A DNA stretch of 24,149 bases, taken from the NCBI GenBank assembly GCA_016285815.1, contig JAEERN010000138.1, forward strand, positions 1 to 24,149. Direction: 5' to 3'. Positions 15,393 through 22,040 of the stretch are shown here, piece by piece. The translations under genes and the position numbers were made by a program. How positions within the stretch are numbered: the stretch's first letter is position 1; every line of letters starts with the position of its first letter. The notes beneath the pieces were generated by a model. It did not search any database, was not told the DNA's origin, and worked only from the letters and a program-made list of their open reading frames with translations. The stretch is from Clostridiales bacterium. Lineage in GTDB: Bacteria > Bacillota > Clostridia > Oscillospirales > QAMX01.

Positions 15393-17595
15393 AAAACGAG
15401 GAAGACGGGGCCGCCTTGGCCTTTCCCGCGCGGGCGCGACGGGCGAGGGGGCCCGCCGCCAGGAAGAGGACCGCGGCGGTCAGCGAGACCGCGCCGCCGG
15501 CGGCGAGACCGGGGGTCCGGTAAGAGAGGCGGACCGTGTGGCTGCCGGCCGAGAGGGGCACGCCGAGGAAATAGCCGAACAGGCGGTCGGGCGCGGCGCG
15601 CCGTCCGTCCACCCAGACGCGCCAGCCTTCGGCGGCGGCGACGGACAGGAACAGCTCGCAGTCGCCGTCGGCCTCGACGCGGCCGACGATCTCAGAGCCG
15701 GAGAAGCGCTCCAGCGTCATGGCTCCGGCGCGCAGAGCGTCGACCGCGAGGCGGAAGCCCTCGGCGTCCAGCGACCAGGTCCCACCCCGGCGCCGCAGGA
15801 GATCGGCGTCCAGCCCGGGGACCATGGCGCGGAAGATCCGGTTCAGGAACGCGTTGCCGGCCTCGTGGCGCTTCGGCTCGACCGCCGCCGCGCCGCGGTC
15901 GACGCAGAAGCCCAGCGGCAGCGCATATGCGTTTTCATAGACGGTGACGCTGCCGACGGTCTCGCGCTCGTCGAGGCCCGCCCGGTTCAGCTCGGTGATC
16001 TCGCGCTCGCGGACGCCGTTGTCGAAGACGTAGCGCACGCCCAGCAGGGCGTTGGACAGCGGGTTGGGCACGTAGCGCGTCGAGACGTTCGACGCGTAGA
16101 TCGGCTGGCCGATGCTGCGGTAAAAGTCATAGGCGCCGGCGCTCATGGTCGAGGAGTACCACGACACGCCCGGGAAGCCGTACAGCTGGCCGGGGTTGAA
16201 GTTGTAAGGCGAGAACATCTCGCACCGCCAGAACTCCGGGCCGGGGCGGCGGGGCGCATAGGCCGCCGTGAGGACGGCCATGTCGTCGTCAAAGCGGGTG
16301 TACCAGCCGAGATCGGTGGACCAGCACTGGGCCGCGACGGTCCAGACGGCGTTGGCCGAGACCCCCGCCAGCAGCAGACCGCAGACCGAGGCGGTCACGG
16401 CCGTCTTCAGGCGGACCCGCGGCCGGTCTGCGCGGCCGATCCGGCCGCGCAGGGTCTCGAGGCCCGCGTGGGCCGCGGTGACCAGCAGGAAGGAGAAAAG
16501 AAAGCTCTGGCGCCCGGGAAGCTGGTTGGGAAAATGGAACCCGTGCCAGAGATAGTCCAGCAGGTTCAGCTCGAAAGAGACCAGCAGGAAGAGACAGAGC
16601 CCCAGATAGGCCAGCCGCGCCCCCAGCGGCCGCCGCCGGTCGAACAGGGCCGCCAGCCCCAGCGGGACGCAGAGCAGGCCGCAGTAGAGGTTGGCCGCCT
16701 CGAACTGGATGTGCATGCCGGAAAAGGGAAGGAAGCGCGACAAGAGCTCGGGGATCGAGTGGTAGAATTTCAGCTCGCCGCCGAAGGAAAGGGTCGAGGC
16801 CACGGTGTTCCGGAGGCCCAGCCACGCGGGGATCAGCACCGGCGCGGCCAGCGCTCCGGCCAGAAGGGAACAGCCGGCGAACAGTCCCGCCGCGCGGAGA
16901 CGGCCGCGGCCCGGTCCGGGACGGACCGCCATCAGGACGGCGAACCACAAAACGCAGAACAGGCAGACCATCCAGCCGATGTAGAAGTTGGTCCACAGCG
17001 TCAGCGCCAGCGACAGGACGTAGAGTTCCCAGCGTCCCTGACGGACCAGACGGCTGAGCCCCAGCACCACCAGAGGCAACAGGACGTAGACGTCCGTCCA
17101 CATGAGCTGGTTGATGAAGGCCAGGCTCCAGGCGCACAGAGCGTAGGCCGCGGCGAAGACCGGCGTCGTGAGCCGGGGCCTGTCCTCCCGCGAGGACAGC
17201 CAAAGCCCGCAGGTCAGCCCGGCCAGCCCGAAGTGAAGGGCGACGATCAGGTCGACGGCTGCCGGCAGCCATCGCTCGGGCAGCAGGCAGAGGGGCAGCC
17301 ACAGGGGCGAGTTGGTGTAATAGGCGTTCTGCACCCAAAAGTCGAAGCCGTTGGCCCCGGCAAAGGACCACTGGAGCCCCTCGCCGGAGAGGATACAGCG
17401 GCGAAGCTCTTTGATCATGGGGAAATACTGGCCCCAGCCGTCCATGGCCATGAGGCCCCGGCCGCCGAAGGGGGCCAGCCCCTTGACGGCAAAGGCGATC
17501 AGAGCCACGGACAGGGGCAGGAAAAACGCGAGGAGAAGCTGCGTCCGTTTCGAGAGGCCCCGCGCCCGGGGCGCGGGGGAGACGGGATCGGTCAA
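15391..17595 (-). CDS. YfhO-family polytopic membrane protein (GT-C-like)
   Basis: The 734-residue protein has about 12-13 membrane spans and a large soluble extracellular segment (about 425-690) before the last span and a basic tail. The first loop holds the conserved MAMDGWGQYFPM segment, whose Asp corresponds to the catalytic-site position in GT-C glycosyltransferases. YfhO-type proteins modify wall polymers; in Bacillus and Listeria, members glycosylate lipoteichoic or wall teichoic acids. I use TTG at 17595 because AGGAGG lies 9 bases upstream of it, inside the longer frame that begins with ATG at 17616; that ATG has no ribosome binding site. It lies downstream of the second two-component pair on the same strand, but a 150-base gap and a leader hairpin leave co-transcription open. 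Confidence 0.88.
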   Translation of the reverse strand: MTDPVSPAPRARGLSKRTQLLLAFFLPLSVALIAFAVKGLAPFGGRGLMAMDGWGQYFPMIKELRRCILSGEGLQWSFAGANGFDFWVQNAYYTNSPLWLPLCLLPERWLPAAVDLIVALHFGLAGLTCGLWLSSREDRPRLTTPVFAAAYALCAWSLAFINQLMWTDVYVLLPLVVLGLSRLVRQGRWELYVLSLALTLWTNFYIGWMVCLFCVLWFAVLMAVRPGPGRGRLRAAGLFAGCSLLAGALAAPVLIPAWLGLRNTVASTLSFGGELKFYHSIPELLSRFLPFSGMHIQFEAANLYCGLLCVPLGLAALFDRRRPLGARLAYLGLCLFLLVSFELNLLDYLWHGFHFPNQLPGRQSFLFSFLLVTAAHAGLETLRGRIGRADRPRVRLKTAVTASVCGLLLAGVSANAVWTVAAQCWSTDLGWYTRFDDDMAVLTAAYAPRRPGPEFWRCEMFSPYNFNPGQLYGFPGVSWYSSTMSAGAYDFYRSIGQPIYASNVSTRYVPNPLSNALLGVRYVFDNGVREREITELNRAGLDERETVGSVTVYENAYALPLGFCVDRGAAAVEPKRHEAGNAFLNRIFRAMVPGLDADLLRRRGGTWSLDAEGFRLAVDALRAGAMTLERFSGSEIVGRVEADGDCELFLSVAAAEGWRVWVDGRRAAPDRLFGYFLGVPLSAGSHTVRLSYRTPGLAAGGAVSLTAAVLFLAAGPLARRARAGKAKAAPSSSF

Positions 17596-17746
17596 AACAG
17601 TCCCCCTCCTTTCCATTCTTCTGTTTTTTGTCTTATCGTTCCGGGAAGACGACGGCGCGGGCCGCCGTTTTATTGGCCTTTGAATAAAGTCTCTGTCCTA
17701 TTACCGCGCGGCGGGGCAAAAGGTACCACACCGCCGGAAAAATTAT
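17596..17746 (-). other. Intergenic region upstream of the YfhO-like gene
   Basis: This 151-base gap contains no ORF. Two hairpins are visible. One has arms 17709-17714 and 17731-17736 with a long loop and lies just after the kinase stop; it lacks a T-run and is not a convincing terminator. The other (17652-17657 with 17663-17668, loop of 5) is followed by TTTATT only on the plus strand. I find no promoter for the YfhO-like gene that matches consensus well. Confidence 0.5.
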
Positions 17747-19630
17747 TTACGCCTGCGGCGGGGCGGGCAGCGAGACGGCGGCCAGGAACAGATCCCCGTC
17801 GGTGGTCAGGGAAAGCGAGCCGCCCATGAGCTGGCACAGACTGACGGCGATGGACAGGCCCAGACCGCTGCCCTCGGTGTGGCGGGCGGCGTCTCCCCGG
17901 ACGAAGCGCTCGGTCAGCTCGGCGGGATCCCGGGGCAGCTCGTCCTCCGAAATGTTGCGGAAGACCGCCTCCGCGCCGTCGGACGTGCGCCGGACGGACA
18001 GGTACACCCGGGTTCCCGCCATGGCGTATTTGGCGATGTTGGCCAGCAGGTTGTCGAACACGCGCCAGAGCAGCTTTCCGTCGGCCAGGACGGTACAGCC
18101 GGGCTCGGCGGCGAGATAGGGGCGAAGGCCGCGCGCAGCCAGCCGGTCGCTGTATTCGCCGACGGCCTGCTCCAGCAGGGTCCCCAGATCCAGCGGCTCG
18201 GGGGAGACCGCCACGGCCCCCGAGGCGGCCTTGGACGTCTCGATGAGATCGTCCGTCAGCTTTTTCAGCCGCTGTCCCTGACGGTCCAGCATCTCCACGT
18301 ACCCGCGGGAGGTCTCGGACAGGGTCTCGTCCCGGCGCAGCAGGTCCACGCCGTTGAGGATGGAGGTCAGCGGCGTCCGGATATCGTGGGACACGTTGGT
18401 GATGAGCTCGGTCTTCAGGCGTTCGCTCTTCAGCCGCTCTTCCACGGCGGCGTTCATGCCCTCCGCCGCGGCGTTGAGCTGGCCTGCGGCGGTGCGGAAG
18501 TCGAAAAACATGCCGCGCGCGTCCACCGGGTCGGTATAGTCGCCTTCGGACAGGCGGCGGATGCCCCGGAACAGCTTGGACAGGTTGGCCGCCGCCGCGG
18601 GGACCAGAGCCAGCACGCCCAGCCAGAGGAGCGCGCAGAAGAGGTGGATCCCCCGGAAGGCGTGGCGGTCGAGATCTGTGATCAGAAGCGCCAGAAAGGG
18701 GAGGGACAGAAGGACGAGTCCCAGGAGCGTGCGCCACAGAAAGCCGGCCCGGCGGTAGACCCGGGCGAGGAAGCGGAAGAACCGGCCCGCCGCGCGGAGC
18801 AGGATCCAGACCAGCAAAGTCTTGACGAAGGTCCGCGAGCGGACCCGGGCGGCGACGGTCATGCACGCGCTCACCGCCAGACAGAGCAAGACGGCGCCCC
18901 ATGCGCCCCACACGAGGTACGCGAGCGGCCGGGCGGGAAGGTAGTCCGCGAAAACGAGGAACAGAAGGACCGCAAGTCCCGCGCACGCCGCCAGATAGAG
19001 CTCCAGCGGGACCCGCCCCAGAAAGCCGGGCGTTGCCGTTCCGTCCGGCGCGACCCCGGCGGAGCGGAGCAGAAAGGCGAACAGCGCCGCGCAGACGAGG
19101 ATCCCGGCCGCGGTCCCGGCGGCCAGCGCCCAGCGGAAGCGGGCGATCCGGCCCACCAGCAGGTACCGGAAGACGAGACTGTCGCGGACGTTGTCCGTCA
19201 CCGTGCAGTCCAGCCGCAGCTCCTCCGACAGGGAGCCGTCCGGAAGGGGAAAGGAGAAGTTCTCGAGGACGCCGGTGAAGAGGACGGCCTCGCCGGGCGC
19301 GAGGGGCCGGGCGTACAGAAGCTGCGATTCCCCGTCGTACAGGAAATAGCGGAAGTTGGCCTCCGGATCGCAGATCGCGCCGTCGAAGGGAACGTAATAG
19401 ACGTAGCCCGATCCGTTGGACAGGCGAAGCGGAACGTCCCGGCGGGCATAGGCGTACAGGATGTTTTCTTCCGTCGCCGTCCGCCAGGCACTGCCGCCGT
19501 CGAGAAAGGCGCCGTTTGCCAGCGCCCCGACGGAAGCGGCGCCGCACAGGACCGTCGACGCGGCGCACAGGATCAGCGCGGCGAAGGCGGCGAAGCGGAC
19601 CCAGAACAGACTGCGGATCGATCGTTTCAC
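17747..19630 (-). CDS. Sensor histidine kinase with multi-span sensor and atypical G1 box
   Basis: The 627-residue kinase has an N-terminal span (about 12-36), an extracellular domain of about 120 residues (38-160), several further spans (about 164-188, 208-228, 235-260, 300-318, 328-350), a HAMP-like linker (LFRGIRRLSEGDY), the phosphoacceptor segment NVSHDIRTPLTSI (His415), and an HATPase domain with N box N527/N531, an RFVRGD F-box and GSGLGL (587-592). The usual DxGxG G1 box is replaced by RNISEDELP (558-566). This variant occurs in a clostridial kinase group I recognise, so it need not be inactive. It starts 17 bases after the response regulator stop and is surely its partner. ATG at 19630 follows AAAGGAAGGGATC. 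Confidence 0.9.
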   Translation of the reverse strand: MKRSIRSLFWVRFAAFAALILCAASTVLCGAASVGALANGAFLDGGSAWRTATEENILYAYARRDVPLRLSNGSGYVYYVPFDGAICDPEANFRYFLYDGESQLLYARPLAPGEAVLFTGVLENFSFPLPDGSLSEELRLDCTVTDNVRDSLVFRYLLVGRIARFRWALAAGTAAGILVCAALFAFLLRSAGVAPDGTATPGFLGRVPLELYLAACAGLAVLLFLVFADYLPARPLAYLVWGAWGAVLLCLAVSACMTVAARVRSRTFVKTLLVWILLRAAGRFFRFLARVYRRAGFLWRTLLGLVLLSLPFLALLITDLDRHAFRGIHLFCALLWLGVLALVPAAAANLSKLFRGIRRLSEGDYTDPVDARGMFFDFRTAAGQLNAAAEGMNAAVEERLKSERLKTELITNVSHDIRTPLTSILNGVDLLRRDETLSETSRGYVEMLDRQGQRLKKLTDDLIETSKAASGAVAVSPEPLDLGTLLEQAVGEYSDRLAARGLRPYLAAEPGCTVLADGKLLWRVFDNLLANIAKYAMAGTRVYLSVRRTSDGAEAVFRNISEDELPRDPAELTERFVRGDAARHTEGSGLGLSIAVSLCQLMGGSLSLTTDGDLFLAAVSLPAPPQA

Positions 19631-19647
19631 AGAAAGATCCCTTCCTT

Positions 19648-20337
<690 letters not shown>

Positions 20338-20363
20338 GGGACGTCCACCAGCCTTTCACGGAG

Positions 20364-20374
20364 ATCATAGCACG
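20364..20374 (-). promoter_or_regulatory. Extended -10 promoter candidate for the second two-component pair
   Basis: On the minus strand GTGCTATGAT gives a -10 TATGAT (complement of 20364-20369) with an extended TGC. A T-rich stretch lies at the -35 position but no consensus hexamer. It sits between the mscL terminator and the regulator start at 20337, so transcription begins independently of mscL. Confidence 0.55.
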
Positions 20375-20415
20375 GAGAGATTGAAGAAAAAAGGAGAAAG
20401 ACCTTTAAGAATTCA

Positions 20416-20448
20416 TTAAAAAGGGGGCCGGACGATCGTCCGACCCCC
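20416..20448 (-). terminator. Intrinsic terminator of mscL
   Basis: Arms 20423-20433 and 20438-20448 form an 11-bp stem with one C/A mismatch around a GATC loop; the inner 14 bases are a perfect palindrome. On the minus strand the stem is followed by TTTTTAATG. It lies 35 bases past the mscL stop. Confidence 0.88.
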
Positions 20449-20482
20449 GAAGCAGCGCATGAGTCCTTATGGAACGGAGAGA

Positions 20483-20989
20483 TCACTTTCTCTCTTTCAG
20501 CAGATCGCGGATCTCGGCCAGCAGCTTCTGATCCTCGGTGGGTTCCGCAGCGGCGGCGGCAGCCTCTTCCTCGGCCTTTTTGCGGGCCTCTTCCTCGGCG
20601 GCGAGCTTCTTGGCGTTGGCCTTGGCGTGAGCCTTGTTGAAGCCCTTGACGATCAGGAAGACGATGAAGGCGATGATGATGAAGTCGATGATGGCCGCGA
20701 TGAACGAGCCGATGCCGATGACGACGGCCTCTTTGGTGACGGTCTCGACGCCGTCCACGATCTCCTTGACCGCGGGCTCCAGCGTGATATTCAGCTTGGA
20801 CAGATCGAATCCGCCGAAGAGCCAGCCGATGAACGGCATCAGGACCTCGTTGACGAGAGTGGTCGTGATCTTGCCGAAGGCGGTGGCGATGATGACGCCG
20901 ACGGCCATGTCGAGGACGTTGCCCCGGGTGATGAATTCCTTGAATTCACCGAAAAAGCCCTTCTTCTCAGGTTTTGCGCTTTCTGCCAT
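20483..20989 (-). CDS. mscL: Large-conductance mechanosensitive channel MscL
   Basis: The 168-residue protein forms the pentameric tension-gated pore that releases solutes on osmotic downshift. It has the N-terminal amphipathic helix (GFFGEFKEFITRGNVLDMAVG), TM1 with the pore-lining VGVIIATAFGKI, a periplasmic-type loop (about 55-85), TM2 (SFIAAIIDFIIIAFIVFLIV), and a charged C-terminal bundle ending LLAEIRDLLKERK. The C-terminal linker is longer and more Ala/Glu/Lys-rich than in the 136-residue E. coli protein, with a run of about seven alanines. ATG at 20989 follows AAAGGGAG with an 8-base spacer. It is a single-gene unit. Confidence 0.97.
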   Translation of the reverse strand: MAESAKPEKKGFFGEFKEFITRGNVLDMAVGVIIATAFGKITTTLVNEVLMPFIGWLFGGFDLSKLNITLEPAVKEIVDGVETVTKEAVVIGIGSFIAAIIDFIIIAFIVFLIVKGFNKAHAKANAKKLAAEEEARKKAEEEAAAAAAEPTEDQKLLAEIRDLLKERK

Positions 20990-21036
20990 GGTGGTTTCTC
21001 CCTTTCAAATTATAGAGTCGGACAAGACTTTCCTAT

Positions 21037-21065
21037 ATTGTAGTACGATTGACAAGAAATTTCAA
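21037..21065 (-). promoter_or_regulatory. SigA-type promoter for mscL
   Basis: On the minus strand TTGAAA (complement of 21060-21065) and TACAAT (complement of 21037-21042) are 17 bases apart. Transcription would start near 21030, about 40 bases before the ATG. A second TATAAT on the same strand (21009-21014) lacks a properly spaced -35. Confidence 0.78.
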
Positions 21066-21077
21066 GTGTGTTAAACT
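21049..21077 (+). promoter_or_regulatory. SigA-type promoter for the radical SAM / pcrA operon
   Basis: A perfect TTGACA at 21049-21054 and TAAACT at 21072-21077 are 17 bases apart. Transcription would start near 21084, about 27 bases before the ATG at 21111. It overlaps the mscL promoter on the other strand across 21049-21065. Confidence 0.78.
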
Positions 21078-21110
21078 AAAAGACGGAAAGTTTTTTGAGG
21101 CGGAGGGCGG

Positions 21111-22040
21111 ATGGACTGGTCGGAAGATACGCGCGCGGCCCTGTCGCACTGTACGGCGTGCCCCCGAAGGTGCGGGGCGGACCGGACGGGCGGCGCGGTC
21201 GGCGCCTGCGGCGGGGGACTCGACGTCCGGGTGGCCCGGGCGGCGCCCCTGTTCTGGGAAGAGCCCTGCATCAGCGGCGTCCGCGGCAGCGGAGCCGTGT
21301 TTTTCTGCGGCTGTCCGGTACGCTGCGTCTTCTGCCAGAACAGCGAGATCTCGATGTCCCGCTCGGCGGGGGCCGCGCTGGACGCCGACGGCCTTCTGGC
21401 CGTCTTCCGGCGGCTGTTGGACACGGGGGTCCACAGTCTGGATCTGGTGACGCCCACGCACTACGCCCTTCAGCTGCGCGACGTGCTGACCGCGCTGAAG
21501 CCGGACGTTCCGGTGATCTGGAACTGCGGGGGATACGAGTCGCCCGGGACGCTGGAAAAGCTGGCGGGACTGGTGGACGTCTATCTGACGGATTTCAAGT
21601 TCGACGCGGCCTCGGCCGGAACGCTCTGCGCCGCGGCGGACTATGAGGACGCGGCGGCGGCGGCCCTTGCCGTCATGGCCGCCCAGACGGGCCCGGCCCG
21701 GTTCGGCGCGGACGGGCTGATCCGCTCCGGCACCATGGTGCGCCATCTGGTCCTGCCGGGGCGGACGGGGATGACCCGGCGCGTGCTGGAGCGCGTGGCG
21801 CGGATCGTCCCGCCGGACACGCCGCTGTCGCTGATGAGCCAGTACGTGCCCGCCGGGCCCGCGGCGGGGATCCGCGGGCTGGACCGGACGGTGACGGCGG
21901 CGGAGTACCGCCGCGCGGTGGAGATCCTGCTGGCGCTGGGCTTTGAGAACGGATACACACAGGAGCTGACCTCGGCGGAGAGCGGGTTCGTCCCCGCCTT
22001 CGACCTGACCGGGGTCGTGGAGAAAGAGGAGAACAAGTGA
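21111..22040 (+). CDS. Radical SAM protein, PflX / pyruvate-formate-lyase-activase-like
   Basis: The 309-residue protein carries the radical SAM cluster motif CPVRCVFC (C68, C72, C75; CX3CX2C) with FCG before it, preceded by an N-terminal cysteine set, CTACPRRC (C14, C17, C21) and GAC (C33), and followed by NCGGY and LTDFKFD segments typical of PflA-related activases. The extra N-terminal cysteines are characteristic of the PflX group (COG1313), whose substrate is not known. It is cytoplasmic. ATG at 21111 follows GGCGGAGGGC. Its stop overlaps the pcrA start as GTGA, so the genes are coupled. No pyruvate-formate-lyase-like glycyl-radical enzyme gene is within the window. Confidence 0.86.
   Translation: MDWSEDTRAALSHCTACPRRCGADRTGGAVGACGGGLDVRVARAAPLFWEEPCISGVRGSGAVFFCGCPVRCVFCQNSEISMSRSAGAALDADGLLAVFRRLLDTGVHSLDLVTPTHYALQLRDVLTALKPDVPVIWNCGGYESPGTLEKLAGLVDVYLTDFKFDAASAGTLCAAADYEDAAAAALAVMAAQTGPARFGADGLIRSGTMVRHLVLPGRTGMTRRVLERVARIVPPDTPLSLMSQYVPAGPAAGIRGLDRTVTAAEYRRAVEILLALGFENGYTQELTSAESGFVPAFDLTGVVEKEENK

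Noticed and set aside
17709..17736. Possible terminator after the second kinase
   Set aside because: Six-base arms with a 16-base loop and no T-run on the minus strand.
15148..17829. An 893-codon open frame on the plus strand opposite the YfhO-like gene
   Set aside because: Low-complexity Arg/Gly/Gln-rich translation with no domain, in a GC-rich region where stop codons are rare on the opposite strand; the minus-strand gene has clear membrane-protein composition.
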